Part shown: in pieces, positions 54,292-62,433 of the stretch
Position numbering within the stretch: the stretch's first letter is position 1
Layout of the letters: each line of letters begins with the position of its first letter
Assembly: GCA_964368495.1 (NCBI GenBank)
Contig: CAYJAJ010000005.1
Coordinates: 36,219-100,218, forward strand
Length of the DNA stretch: 64,000 nucleotides
Source: CALVGQ01 sp964368495
Lineage (GTDB): Bacteria; Bacillota_I; Bacilli_A; Erysipelotrichales; Erysipelotrichaceae
Direction of reading: 5' to 3'
Made by a program: the position numbers and the translations under genes
Notes under the pieces: model-generated
Told to the model about the DNA's origin: nothing
Databases searched by the model: none
Seen by the model: the letters and a program-made list of their open reading frames with translations, nothing else

Positions 54292-55297
54292 ATTCTGTAA
54301 ATAAACTTTTATTATATGATATTTTTAAATGCTCATATGCCTCTTTGGTTGCAACTCTACCTCGTGGTGTTCTGTTAATGAATCCAATTTGGATTAAATA
54401 TGGTTCATATACATCTTCAAGTGTCATTGGTTCCTCACTAATTGCACTAGCTAATGCATCCAATCCAACTGGACCTCCTTTAAAACGTTCTATTATTCCT
54501 TTAAGATAGCGAATATCAACCTCATCCAATCCTAAATTATCAACTTTAAGACGGTCAAGTGCATTTTTAGTAACATCACTATTCACTAATCCATCATTTA
54601 AGACTTGTGCAAAATCTCGAACTCTTCTAAATAATCGATTAGCAATTCGTGGTGTACCCCTAGATCTTCTTGCTATTTCAATTACTGCATCCTGATTTGA
54701 ACTTACATTCAATACATTTGCAGTGCGAGAAACGATACTTGTAAGCTGTTCCTCAGTATAGTATTCCAGTTTAGAAACAATCCCAAAACGATCTCTTAAT
54801 GGTGCAGTTAAATCCCCTGCTCTTGTTGTCGCACCAACTAATGTAAATGGTGGAAGTTCTAGTCGAATCGATCTGACTCCTGCATCTTTACCTACAACAA
54901 TATCAATACAAAAATCTTCCATTGCTGGATATAGCACTTCTTCTATCATTTTAGGAATACGATGGATTTCATCAATAAAAAGTACATCTCCAGCCTCTAA
55001 ACTGGAAAGTATTGCAGCCAAATCGCCACTTCTTTCAATACTAGGCCCACTAACAGCCCTTACCTTACCACCCATTTCATTCGCCAATATGTAAGCTAAT
55101 GTAGTTTTTCCCAGTCCTGGAGGACCATAAAGCAAAACATGATCTAGTGTTTCTTTACGCCCTAGTGCCGCTTGTATAAATACTTTTAAATTTGACTTTA
55201 AATCATCTTGTCCAACATATTCCTCTAAGCGTTGTGGTCTAAGTGTAACATCATCTTCACTCACCAATTCATTTGCACTTACGATTCTTTCACTCAT
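54290..55297 (-). CDS. ruvB: Holliday junction branch migration ATPase RuvB
   Basis: A 335-residue AAA+ motor that drives branch migration with RuvA. Walker A GPPGLGKTT is near residue 60, Walker B LFIDEIHR near 108, sensor GATTRAGD near 153 and the arginine finger RFGI near 168. The C-terminal winged helix ends with FINRTPRGRVAT. Immediately downstream of ruvA. Confidence 0.97.
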   Translation of the reverse strand: MSERIVSANELVSEDDVTLRPQRLEEYVGQDDLKSNLKVFIQAALGRKETLDHVLLYGPPGLGKTTLAYILANEMGGKVRAVSGPSIERSGDLAAILSSLEAGDVLFIDEIHRIPKMIEEVLYPAMEDFCIDIVVGKDAGVRSIRLELPPFTLVGATTRAGDLTAPLRDRFGIVSKLEYYTEEQLTSIVSRTANVLNVSSNQDAVIEIARRSRGTPRIANRLFRRVRDFAQVLNDGLVNSDVTKNALDRLKVDNLGLDEVDIRYLKGIIERFKGGPVGLDALASAISEEPMTLEDVYEPYLIQIGFINRTPRGRVATKEAYEHLKISYNKSLFTE

Positions 55298-55309
55298 CCT
55301 TAATCTCTC

Positions 55310-55891
55310 CTATCTTTTTAAGCTTAAAAGATACTGCAAAGCTAACTTAACATACTCATCCACTGATTTGTCTGGAATTGTACTTAAATATTTACTAACT
55401 TGAGCACACTCTGCTTGTTTATATCCAAGAGATTTAAGCGCATCAACCGCATCAGTAATATTTTTAGATGGACTAGAGATATTTGAACTTGATGATGCAT
55501 CCACAAGTTTTCCCTTTAAATCTAAAATAATCTGTGAAGCAGTTTTTGCACCTATTCCTGGCATACTTTTAATAAATGCAACATCTTGAAGTTCAATAGC
55601 ATTTATAATTTGATCATATTGACAATTACGAAGCATCGCTAAAACCGTTTTAGGACCAACGCCTTTTACTGAAAGTAGCTTTAAAAATAGTTCTTTTTCT
55701 GCTTTACTTAAAAACCCATATAAAGAATGTTCATCTTCACGAATATGCTCATAAGTATAAATCTGCACTATTTGAGAAATAGAAACAGAATGAGTATTCG
55801 CAAAATAAACTTCATATCCAATTCCGTTGCATTCAACTACTATACTATCTATTGATATACTTTCAACAGTACCTTTAATATAAGAAATCAT
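55310..55891 (-). CDS. ruvA: Holliday junction DNA helicase subunit RuvA
   Basis: A 193-residue tetrameric junction-binding protein: OB fold at the N-terminus (ISYIKGTVE), two helix-hairpin-helix motifs (GVGPKTVLAML near 76 and GIGAKTASQIIL near 111), and a C-terminal domain that contacts RuvB. The ATG at 55891 has AGGTG at 7 bases; a GTG two codons earlier overlaps that region. 12 bases before ruvB. Confidence 0.96.
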   Translation of the reverse strand: MISYIKGTVESISIDSIVVECNGIGYEVYFANTHSVSISQIVQIYTYEHIREDEHSLYGFLSKAEKELFLKLLSVKGVGPKTVLAMLRNCQYDQIINAIELQDVAFIKSMPGIGAKTASQIILDLKGKLVDASSSSNISSPSKNITDAVDALKSLGYKQAECAQVSKYLSTIPDKSVDEYVKLALQYLLSLKR

Positions 55892-55910
55892 AACCACACA
55901 CCTATCTACG

Positions 55911-56117
55911 TTATTTACTCAATTTATCCAAAAACATATTGGCATTTAAAAATATAATTACAGGGTTTATAACAATTAAAAAAACTAAATAAAACCAAAT
56001 TGGCACTAGGCCCTCAATGAAATATGATGAAAATGAATTTATAAAAAGCAATTGTACAAAGAATAAAACGATGTATTCAACAAAACAAATACAAAAATAT
56101 ATCGCTATTTTCGACAT
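55911..56117 (-). CDS. Small two-helix membrane protein between an S24 repressor and ruvA
   Basis: A 68-residue protein with two hydrophobic segments (about 5-27 and 37-58) and a Lys-containing C-terminus. It begins 2 bases after the stop of the S24-family regulator without a ribosome site of its own, indicating translational coupling. I do not recognise a family. Its position between a likely SOS-type repressor and ruvAB recalls small damage-induced membrane proteins that delay division, but sequence gives no direct support. Confidence 0.7.
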   Translation of the reverse strand: MSKIAIYFCICFVEYIVLFFVQLLFINSFSSYFIEGLVPIWFYLVFLIVINPVIIFLNANMFLDKLSK

Positions 56118-56119
56118 AA

Positions 56120-56731
56120 TTAATACAATATTTTATTATGAATAAGTTTTCCAAGAATTAAAATTCCCTTCTCACTTATTTCTTCATCTGTATACTCTTT
56201 GCATTGCATAGCATCATTTTCAGGTTTTAAAATCATTTTCTTATCTTTAAATAAAACTCTTTTTAAAGTTGCTTCACCATCATCTAATAAAACAACTGCA
56301 ATTTCACCATTCTCAACAGTATTTTGTTTTTTACAATAAACCCGATCACCTTCACAAATACGTATGTTTTTCATAGAATCTCCTACAACATCCAAATAAA
56401 AATACGTTCCGTTTTCAGCTTCACTATTATAAACCAATTCATAAGCAGAAATATTTTCATCCGCTAGCAACCCATATCCAGCCTTAACACTGCCTACTAC
56501 AGGTACTTTTGTTTTATTTACAACTAATTCTTCAATCTTATCATTGCACATCATTTCAAAAGGAACATTATAATGCTCAGCAATAATCTTAATCTTCGCC
56601 AAACTAGGAAGAGAGGTTCCATCTTCCCACTTTTGAATTGTTGTAAATGACTTATATCCAAGCATTTCGGCTAAACTATGTTGTGATTCATGATTTAAAT
56701 GTCTTAAATATCTTAAATTTTCCTTAAACAT
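56120..56731 (-). CDS. XRE-type regulator with S24 self-cleavage domain (LexA/CI-like repressor)
   Basis: A 203-residue protein. An N-terminal XRE helix-turn-helix (residues about 7-62: HSLAEMLGYKSFTTIQKWEDG) replaces the winged helix of true LexA. The C-terminal S24 domain has the Ala-Gly cleavage site (VKAGYG, about residue 84), the nucleophile in GDSMKN near 118 and the Lys base in ATLKRVL near 155. In family members RecA-ssDNA stimulates self-cleavage and derepression. It precedes a small membrane gene and ruvAB in the same direction, suggesting that it controls recombination repair; a prophage-derived origin is also possible, although no phage genes are nearby. Start ATG 56731 with AGAGGTG. 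Confidence 0.88.
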   Translation of the reverse strand: MFKENLRYLRHLNHESQHSLAEMLGYKSFTTIQKWEDGTSLPSLAKIKIIAEHYNVPFEMMCNDKIEELVVNKTKVPVVGSVKAGYGLLADENISAYELVYNSEAENGTYFYLDVVGDSMKNIRICEGDRVYCKKQNTVENGEIAVVLLDDGEATLKRVLFKDKKMILKPENDAMQCKEYTDEEISEKGILILGKLIHNKILY

Positions 56732-57102
56732 TCATTTCACCTCTTCTAGTAATATACTTGAACAAAATTATAATTTAGTGATATTTTAATTATAGCTTTT
56801 TCATAGCTTCAAGTATTGCATAATAAATAACACCCATAATAAAAGCCTTTATTTTAAACAGTCATACATATATCAATACGTAACACAGATAATAATCAAG
56901 GCACACATTAGTTGTTTATTCGTGATTATTTTACTACATGTCTATTGCATATTCAACAACTATTTGAAATATTTTCAATTAAATTTTAATAAAAAATCAG
57001 ATGTTTGGAATAAAAAAATTTATAAATAATAGTTCATAAAAGTGGTTTTTTACATCACTTCGAGTTGAAAGAATTATACACTGTTCTATTCACTTAAATT
57101 AT

Positions 57103-57131
57103 TTGGAAGCATTATTTTTTTATGCTATACT
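57103..57131 (+). promoter_or_regulatory. Promoter of the secreted orphan gene at 57167
   Basis: TTGGAA (57103-57108) and TATACT (57126-57131) are 17 bases apart. The remaining 370 bases between this and the S24 regulator (56732-57102) are very AT-rich and show no gene, tRNA or clear hairpin. Confidence 0.65.
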
Positions 57132-57166
57132 TTACTAAAGGGTATTTATATAATGGGAGGTTAATA

Positions 57167-57670
57167 ATGAAAAAAGGAATAAAAATATTAAGTATTATTT
57201 TAGGTGCATTACTCCTGTGTTTTTTATATTTATGGTTTAATAATGATATTGGAGTAAGCAAGAAAAATATTGTTTCAGATGCAAGGGCTGATCAAGCAAT
57301 TAGCTCGGAATGGAATGTTATTGAGCAAACAACAGATGAATTATCAGCAATGATTTTTTATGACGACCTTAAAGAAGAACACACATTTTCTGTTTATGCA
57401 AACTGGGACGGCTTATCATTTGGGTATTTCTTTACGCACGGAGGAAAAGATACTGGTATTTTGAATGGAGTTCGTGAGTTTGCATATAGTTCTTTAGAAA
57501 AAAAGGCGGTCATATCCATGAACTCACAAAGGGCAAGTAGCTTAAATATGACTGACGGAAACACAGTTACGACTATAGAGTTAGATCCAGATAAGCCTTT
57601 CGCACTTGTTGTGGACGAAAATTTATTGCTAAGTTTTTTTGATGAAAATGGAAATGTTGTGTTTGAATAA
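57167..57670 (+). CDS. Uncharacterised membrane-anchored extracytoplasmic protein
   Basis: A 167-residue protein starting at the ATG with a GGGAGG site (an in-frame ATG 15 codons earlier lies before it). A basic start is followed by one hydrophobic segment (residues about 6-24), then a polar, probably extracellular beta-rich domain with FSVYANWDGLSFGYFFTHGG near 80-99 and a C-terminal ELDPDKPFALVVD. I do not recognise the family. It has its own promoter and is followed by a second small gene 76 bases downstream. Codon use appears similar to the surroundings. Confidence 0.75.
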   Translation: MKKGIKILSIILGALLLCFLYLWFNNDIGVSKKNIVSDARADQAISSEWNVIEQTTDELSAMIFYDDLKEEHTFSVYANWDGLSFGYFFTHGGKDTGILNGVREFAYSSLEKKAVISMNSQRASSLNMTDGNTVTTIELDPDKPFALVVDENLLLSFFDENGNVVFE

Positions 57671-57746
57671 AATGAGCATAACATGAAGGAGTAATGTGTA
57701 ATTATAGTATGAATAAAATTTATATTAGTTTATGGAGGATAATATT

Positions 57747-57938
57747 ATGAAAAATTTTAAAATTATTGGCGCATTGGCTTTAGTTAGTGTTTTGATTGGA
57801 CAACGATTTTTAGTGCTTCCTGACCTTGTATTTGGGCTATGTTATGGAATAGCGATAGGCACATTAATTTTGAGTTGCATACCGAAAGAAAAATATGAAC
57901 AAATCAAATCATTCAAGAAAAGTTTATTTACACGATAG
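57747..57938 (+). CDS. Small two-helix membrane protein
   Basis: A 63-residue protein with a GGAGG site eight bases before the ATG. Two hydrophobic segments (about 5-22 and 25-42) are followed by a basic tail (KEKYEQIKSFKKSLF). The family is not recognised; small membrane proteins of this layout are common in Bacillota and of unknown role. It probably shares the transcript of the upstream secreted orphan and is followed by a strong terminator. Confidence 0.72.
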   Translation: MKNFKIIGALALVSVLIGQRFLVLPDLVFGLCYGIAIGTLILSCIPKEKYEQIKSFKKSLFTR

Positions 57939-57973
57939 TTTGTATGTTATGAGCATAATCTACACAAAAAAAT

Positions 57974-58012
57974 AAAACTACCACTATCATTTTTTTTGAC
58001 AGTGGTAGTTTT
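57974..58012. terminator. Bidirectional terminator between the orphan genes and obgE
   Basis: AAAACTACCACT and AGTGGTAGTTTT pair over 12 bp (further extended by ATC/GAC partial pairing), with T tracts on both strands. Confidence 0.85.
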
Positions 58013-58049
58013 TTATATTCTAGTAATCGTATTTATATTCTTTTTTTAA

Positions 58050-59339
58050 TTAACGTTCAACAAATTCAAAACCAAATTCTTTTATAAATACTAAATCACC
58101 TTCAATGCATCCTGCATTTTTTAATGCATCATCAACACCCATTTTACGCAATGTTGATCCAAAACGATAAACATTAGAATCATTTTCAAAATTTGTCATA
58201 TCAAATAATTTTTCAACACGTTCACCATAAACTTGCCAACGACCATTACCTAAATTTTTAATCTCAAATGCTGGTCCTTCTGCCTCAAATTTATATAAGA
58301 CTCCATCAGTTTTTTCACTGTCATCACTATCACTTAATAAGAAATCAGGAGTTTTTTCAAGCAAGTCAGCAACAGTATATAAAACATCGTCTAATCCTTC
58401 AGCAATTATCGTTACTGTTTCAAAAATTTGTATATCCGGATAAGCTTTTTTAAAACGTTCTAGATTCTCTGCTGCATCATCCAAATCCATTTTATTTGCT
58501 AAAACCACTTGAGGTCTTTCCATCAAACGATATTGATATTGTTTAAGCTCATCATTAATAATACGGTAATCTTCCACAGGATCGCGCCCATCATTTGATC
58601 CCATATCTACAATATGAACAAGCACACGGCATCGTTCAATATGTCTTAAAAATTGATGACCAAGTCCTTTTCCTTGACTTGCACCTTCAATTAACCCTGG
58701 CAAATCTGCCATTACAAAAGAGCGACCGTCTTTCACTTGCACCACTCCCAAATTTGGAACAATTGTAGTAAAGTGATAATCTGCAATTTCAGGCTTAGCC
58801 TTTGAAACTACAGATAAAAGTGTAGATTTTCCTACAGATGGAAAACCAACTAAGCCAACATCAGCTAAAAGCTTTAATTCAACAAGAACTTCTTTTTCTT
58901 GTCCTGGCTCACCTTGTTCACAAAAATCAGGCGCACTATTTCTACCTGTAGCAAAATGCCAGTTACCACGTCCGCCTTTACCACCAGATGCAATAATTGC
59001 TCTTTGTTTAACTTTCGTTAAATCAGCTAGTGTAGCACCCGTGTTGTTATCTTTAATGATCGTGCCAAGAGGAACTTTAATTAGTATATCATCTCCATCA
59101 GCACCATGCATTTTCTTGATTTTACCTGTTCCACCATCTGTTGCAACATATAATCGATTATAACGTAAATCAAGTAATGTTGATTTATTTGAATCAGCTT
59201 CGAAAATAATATCTCCACCTCTACCTCCATCTCCACCAGATGGACCGCCTAAAGGAACATATTTTTCACGGCGAAAAGCAACAATACCATTACCACCTTT
59301 ACCGGCCTTTAGTTTAATTTTTACACGATCAATAAACAT
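58050..59339 (-). CDS. obgE: Essential GTPase Obg (CgtA)
   Basis: A 429-residue ribosome-associated GTPase. The Gly-rich Obg fold occupies residues 1-157 (KAGKGGNGIVAFRREKYVP and GGDGGRGGD), the G domain has GFPSVGKST near 166, DLPGLIEGAS near 213 and NKMD near 283, and the C-terminal OCT domain (from about 350) has VYRFGSTLRKMGVDDAL. In sporulating Bacillota Obg also affects entry into sporulation. It follows rpmA, with a hairpin in the 56-base gap. Confidence 0.96.
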   Translation of the reverse strand: MFIDRVKIKLKAGKGGNGIVAFRREKYVPLGGPSGGDGGRGGDIIFEADSNKSTLLDLRYNRLYVATDGGTGKIKKMHGADGDDILIKVPLGTIIKDNNTGATLADLTKVKQRAIIASGGKGGRGNWHFATGRNSAPDFCEQGEPGQEKEVLVELKLLADVGLVGFPSVGKSTLLSVVSKAKPEIADYHFTTIVPNLGVVQVKDGRSFVMADLPGLIEGASQGKGLGHQFLRHIERCRVLVHIVDMGSNDGRDPVEDYRIINDELKQYQYRLMERPQVVLANKMDLDDAAENLERFKKAYPDIQIFETVTIIAEGLDDVLYTVADLLEKTPDFLLSDSDDSEKTDGVLYKFEAEGPAFEIKNLGNGRWQVYGERVEKLFDMTNFENDSNVYRFGSTLRKMGVDDALKNAGCIEGDLVFIKEFGFEFVER

Positions 59340-59369
59340 ACATACTTACTTTCCTTTCATTTAAAAATA

Positions 59370-59391
59370 AAATCCCCAATTGTGGGGATTT
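59370..59391 (-). terminator. Hairpin between rpmA and obgE (terminator or attenuator)
   Basis: AAATCCCCA and TGGGGATTT form a perfect 9-bp stem with an ATTG-type tetraloop, followed leftward by TTATTTTT. Because obgE has no separate promoter that I can see, it probably acts as a partial terminator lowering obgE expression relative to the ribosomal proteins. Confidence 0.65.
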
Positions 59392-59395
59392 AAAA

Positions 59396-59680
59396 TTATG
59401 CAACTGGATAAACTGAAACTTTAGTTTTCTTTTTACCTAGACGCTCGAATTTTACAGTACCACTGCACATTGCAAACAATGTGTCATCTCCACCACGTCC
59501 AACATTTGTTCCAGGATGAATCTTAGTACCGCGTTGACGATAAAGAATAGATCCTGCAGTAGCGTGTTGTCCATCAGCTTTTTTAGCACCTAAACGTTTT
59601 GAATGAGAATCTCGACCATTTTTAGTTGACCCTACACCTTTTTTAGACGCAAATAATTGAATATTTAATACTAATTTCAT
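59396..59680 (-). CDS. rpmA: Ribosomal protein L27
   Basis: A 94-residue protein of the large subunit with the Bacillota-type leader MKLVLNIQLFA before SKKGVGSTKNGRDS. The leader is removed by Prp after FA, exposing the N-terminus that reaches the peptidyl-transferase centre. The core has AGSILYRQRGTKIHPG. It follows the prp gene by 3 bases. Confidence 0.97.
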   Translation of the reverse strand: MKLVLNIQLFASKKGVGSTKNGRDSHSKRLGAKKADGQHATAGSILYRQRGTKIHPGTNVGRGGDDTLFAMCSGTVKFERLGKKKTKVSVYPVA

Positions 59681-59683
59681 GGC

Positions 59684-59998
59684 TTACACCTCCATCTTCT
59701 TTATTTTTATATATTTGGCATAACTAGTATGCACTGTTTCTAACTGTATGAGTGCAGTTTTTAAAATCAATTGAATGTTTTTATCATCAGACAAAACGTC
59801 AATTTTAAAGTAGCCCTCATTTATCTCATATTTAAATCCATCAACACATAGTTCAATCAAAGCATTGCATGTACCATACATAATACAACTAACACCTGCA
59901 CAAACTATATCTTCGCCTAACTGCGCATAATTCGCATGTCCACTGACTTCTAGATTTGAAATAAAACTCTTATTGAGATAAACATTTATTTGTATCAT
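59684..59998 (-). CDS. prp: Ribosomal-processing cysteine protease Prp
   Basis: A 104-residue protease. The catalytic His is H21 in VSGHANYAQ and the Cys is C33 in DIVCAGVSC. It cleaves the N-terminal leader of L27, encoded next. It lies between rplU and rpmA, and starts 2 bases after rplU, so the processing enzyme is co-translated with its substrate. Confidence 0.94.
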   Translation of the reverse strand: MIQINVYLNKSFISNLEVSGHANYAQLGEDIVCAGVSCIMYGTCNALIELCVDGFKYEINEGYFKIDVLSDDKNIQLILKTALIQLETVHTSYAKYIKIKKMEV

Positions 59999-60000
59999 AA

Positions 60001-60312
60001 TTAAGCTTCAATTTTAGTTACAGTCAACTTAGTATAAGGTTGTCTATGACCTTGTTTACGATGACTTGAACCGTTTTTTGCTTTGTACTTGAAGATAACG
60101 ATTTTCTTTTCTTTACCTTGTTTTTCAACTTTACAAGTAACTTTTGCATTTTTAACATATGGAGTTCCTAGTTTTAAAGATTTGTTAGAATAAGCGATTA
60201 CTTTATCCAACACTACTTCAGCACCTTCTTCAACATCTAATTTTTCAACAAAAATTGTTTGTCCTTCTTCAACACGAAGTTGTTTTCCACCTGTTTCTAC
60301 GATTGCGTACAT
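60001..60312 (-). CDS. rplU: Ribosomal protein L21
   Basis: A 103-residue large-subunit protein starting MYAIVETGGKQLRVEEGQ; the ATG at 60312 follows GGAGG at nine bases. An in-frame start 20 codons upstream lies inside the structured leader and is rejected. The C-terminal KAKNGSSHRKQGHRQPYTKL segment is the L21 signature. Confidence 0.97.
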   Translation of the reverse strand: MYAIVETGGKQLRVEEGQTIFVEKLDVEEGAEVVLDKVIAYSNKSLKLGTPYVKNAKVTCKVEKQGKEKKIVIFKYKAKNGSSHRKQGHRQPYTKLTVTKIEA

Positions 60313-60420
60313 GTTCTTGCACCTCCTTAATTTATAGTTTTTAGACTCGCCAGTACAGGAGGCAATATGCACTTAATTCCTGCTTTGCGCGGTTGAAAGA
60401 CCCATTAGGGTGCTAACAAC
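60313..60420 (-). ncRNA. Ribosomal protein L21 leader
   Basis: The roughly 105-base untranslated leader of rplU is G+C-richer than its surroundings and holds the hairpin ACCC-TAAT-GGGT (60400-60411), a CAGGA/TCCTG stem (60356-60360 with 60378-60382) and the ribosome site. Structured L21 leaders that bind excess L21 or related signals are known in low-GC Gram-positives; I could not run a covariance model. Confidence 0.65.
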
Positions 60421-60426
60421 ATAGAG

Positions 60427-60455
60427 ATATTATCACAATTCACGGCATTCGTCAA
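60427..60455 (-). promoter_or_regulatory. Promoter of the rplU-prp-rpmA operon
   Basis: TTGACG (60450-60455) and TAATAT (60427-60432) are 17 bases apart, just upstream of the L21 leader. The following 120 bases to 60578 hold no gene that I can identify. Confidence 0.75.
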
Positions 60456-60578
60456 TAAAAATCAAATTGAACATAGCGTTTCCTTAATATTTTTAAACAT
60501 ATACAATCGTAAGGTTGCATATACCCCACCTTCTTGTTAAAGATTGTTTTATAATTTCCGTTAAGGACATTTATCTAT

Positions 60579-60608
60579 AAAAAAACATTCCTTTTGGAAT
60601 GTTTTTTA
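60579..60608 (-). terminator. Terminator of the small lipoprotein gene
   Basis: AAAAAACATTCC and GGAATGTTTTTT pair with a TTTT loop; leftward a T tract follows. It begins 2 bases after the stop codon. Confidence 0.85.
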
Positions 60609-60610
60609 AA

Positions 60611-61159
60611 CTATTCTTTGCTAAAAGTTAAAGATATACCAGACACAAAATCTGCTGCAGTTAAAGCATCTCCGTCCCAAGTCAACGTTACATCTTCTTC
60701 TTCATCAAAAATGATGCCTTCGCTAGTTTGTTCCCATGTACCTTCAAGCACTTCTGAAGCAATCATATCTACAATCATATCTAGGTTTTCATCAACCATT
60801 TGTTCAATAGTTTTGCCTTCTTCGCCACCTTCAAGGTATTTAATTGCCTCATCTTTTGTCATGTTAGCTTGCTCCATAACAGCTACAATTTGCTCATCAA
60901 CGATAGTATTTATTCCCGTTTTAAGAATAACTAATGTTTCATCGCTAACTGTCATCGATAAAACATAAGCTTGATCTTCTTTTAATTCTAACGAAACTAA
61001 AATTTCAAAATCCCCTTCAATTGGAACCATTTGATTAAAAGTAGTATCTACATAATTTGCAACCCATGTCCCTGTAACATCTTTTTCTTCTGAACCACAC
61101 CCTGTTAATAATAGTGCTAGCATTAGAAGAACACTAAACATTTTTAATACTTTTTTCAT
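60611..61159 (-). CDS. Small lipoprotein of unknown function
   Basis: A 182-residue protein. The start at 61159 (GGGA six bases upstream) gives KK, a hydrophobic core and the lipobox LLTGC near residue 20. The mature part opens with VTGTWVANYVD and ends DGDALTAADFVSGISLTFSKE, a pattern of small lipocalin-like or beta-barrel lipoproteins of Bacillota. The middle is acidic and helical (DEQIVAVMEQANMTKDEAIKYL). Ligand and role unknown. It has its own promoter and terminator. Confidence 0.82.
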   Translation of the reverse strand: MKKVLKMFSVLLMLALLLTGCGSEEKDVTGTWVANYVDTTFNQMVPIEGDFEILVSLELKEDQAYVLSMTVSDETLVILKTGINTIVDEQIVAVMEQANMTKDEAIKYLEGGEEGKTIEQMVDENLDMIVDMIASEVLEGTWEQTSEGIIFDEEEDVTLTWDGDALTAADFVSGISLTFSKE

Positions 61160-61186
61160 TTCATTTCCCATCCTTTACGAGTTTTA

Positions 61187-61215
61187 ATTCTATCAAACTC
61201 TTTTAATAAATACAA
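61187..61215 (-). promoter_or_regulatory. Promoter of the small lipoprotein gene
   Basis: TTGTAT (61210-61215) and TAGAAT (61187-61192) are 17 bases apart on the minus strand. Confidence 0.5.
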
Positions 61216-61252
61216 TTTTTTTTTAAAATTTATTAATTCAAACTTATAAAAA

Positions 61253-61320
61253 GAAAAAAACTCTTTAAGTCGCAAAGTCCTTAAGACAAAAATTTATCTT
61301 TATCACTACTTACAGAGTTT
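61253..61320 (-). terminator. Possible long-stem terminator after the gene at 61338
   Basis: On the minus strand AAACTCT-x-TAAG (61309-61320) pairs with CTTA-x-AGAGTTT (61258-61269) across about 40 bases that contain another small hairpin, and seven T follow. The long loop makes it less certain than the others. Confidence 0.4.
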
Positions 61321-61337
61321 ATAGTTCTTTGATCAAC

Positions 61338-61760
61338 TTACTCTTTTTCATTGTTTGAATCTATCAATTTCTCAATTGCCAAATCACTATATGATAACAG
61401 TTCACCCAATTTTACAGCAATTTGTTTTCTACTAGCACCATAATACAACTCGTCATTGATTAATTGATTTTTCGATTCTTTCAACTTAAGGTAACTCTCA
61501 ATTACAAAAGGATCTTCATAAAACATATAAACTACTTTATTAATGTTTGCAGATTTAACAAACAAATCAGTAATTAATAAATCCGCCTCTAAATAATAAC
61601 TCGTATTGTATTGCTTACAAATCTTCTTTACAAAGCTTTCATATTTTAGCGCTTCATTCAATGAACTCAATGGATGACTTAATGCAAGTTTTTTAACACC
61701 TGCTTTAATGACTTCATTAAATGCATCCATTACACCACAATTATAAGAATAATTATCCAT
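61338..61760 (-). CDS. Uncharacterised protein downstream of the TrmN6-like gene
   Basis: A 140-residue soluble, mostly helical protein I do not recognise. Visible features are the NCGVMDAFNEVIKAGVKKLALSHPL opening (residues 7-31), the aromatic stretch VVYMFYEDPFVIESY near 76-90 and an acidic tail. The opening reads like an enzyme or nucleotide-binding helix-strand unit but shows no known motif. It starts 7 bases after the methyltransferase stop with a GAGGG-type site, so it is the last gene of the transcript with the two-component system and methyltransferase. Confidence 0.7.
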   Translation of the reverse strand: MDNYSYNCGVMDAFNEVIKAGVKKLALSHPLSSLNEALKYESFVKKICKQYNTSYYLEADLLITDLFVKSANINKVVYMFYEDPFVIESYLKLKESKNQLINDELYYGASRKQIAVKLGELLSYSDLAIEKLIDSNNEKE

Positions 61761-61767
61761 AAAACCC

Positions 61768-62433
61768 TCACTTTCTTTTTATCATCTTAGGACTGAGCAC
61801 GTGTAGCTGACCTTGATAATCCTTTTCAAATTCAAGTAAAACAGTTATCCCCTCATCTTTATCTTCATCATACATGATTTGAAGTGTTTTAGCACGAAGT
61901 AAAACATAACTTGCTTCTTGTAAAATATCTACAAGTCGTGAAACACGATGCACCAAATAAAATCTTCCATTCATTTTTAATGTCTTGCTAACTACTTCAA
62001 ACAAAGATTTTAAATTTAATGTTCCTTCATGGCGGGCAACTTTAAGAAATTCATTTTCATTCTTATTCCCATTTTCATTAGTATTAAAGTATGGAGGATT
62101 GCACACAATCACATCAACGAAATTCAATTGCATTTTTGTAACATCACCTTGTATCAAAGTATAATTTTCAATTTTGTTAAACACCAAATTTGACTTCGCT
62201 AGTTCAATAGCCTCTTTAAATATATCGATTCCATAAATATGTTTTGGGTTTTGTAAACTCGCATACAACATAAGTGCTCCATTGTTACATCCTATATCAA
62301 GGATTGTTTCATCACAGGTTACTTTCATGAAATTGCCAAGCAATGCTGTATCTGTATTACATCTGAACATATCTTTTCTTTGATTAAGATAAATTTGTGT
62401 TCCACTTAAATAATCCATATTCTCATTTCGCAT
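61768..62433 (-). CDS. tRNA1(Val) adenine-N6-methyltransferase-like protein (TrmN6/YabB family)
   Basis: A 221-residue SAM-dependent methyltransferase. The SAM-binding strand ILDIGCNNGAL is near residue 44, the acidic loop YGIDIF near 67 and the catalytic VCNPPYFN motif near 110. The N-terminal LNQRKDMFRCNTDTALLGNF pattern matches the TrmN6/YabB group, which methylates A37 of tRNA-Val in E. coli. The start overlaps the histidine kinase gene by 11 bases; an ATG five codons later is possible. Confidence 0.88.
   Translation of the reverse strand: MRNENMDYLSGTQIYLNQRKDMFRCNTDTALLGNFMKVTCDETILDIGCNNGALMLYASLQNPKHIYGIDIFKEAIELAKSNLVFNKIENYTLIQGDVTKMQLNFVDVIVCNPPYFNTNENGNKNENEFLKVARHEGTLNLKSLFEVVSKTLKMNGRFYLVHRVSRLVDILQEASYVLLRAKTLQIMYDEDKDEGITVLLEFEKDYQGQLHVLSPKMIKRK

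Noticed and set aside
56732..57102. Bacillus-type LexA box (CGAAC-N4-GTTCG) upstream of the S24 regulator
   Set aside because: No such site was found; only AT-rich sequence without a clear dyad is present.
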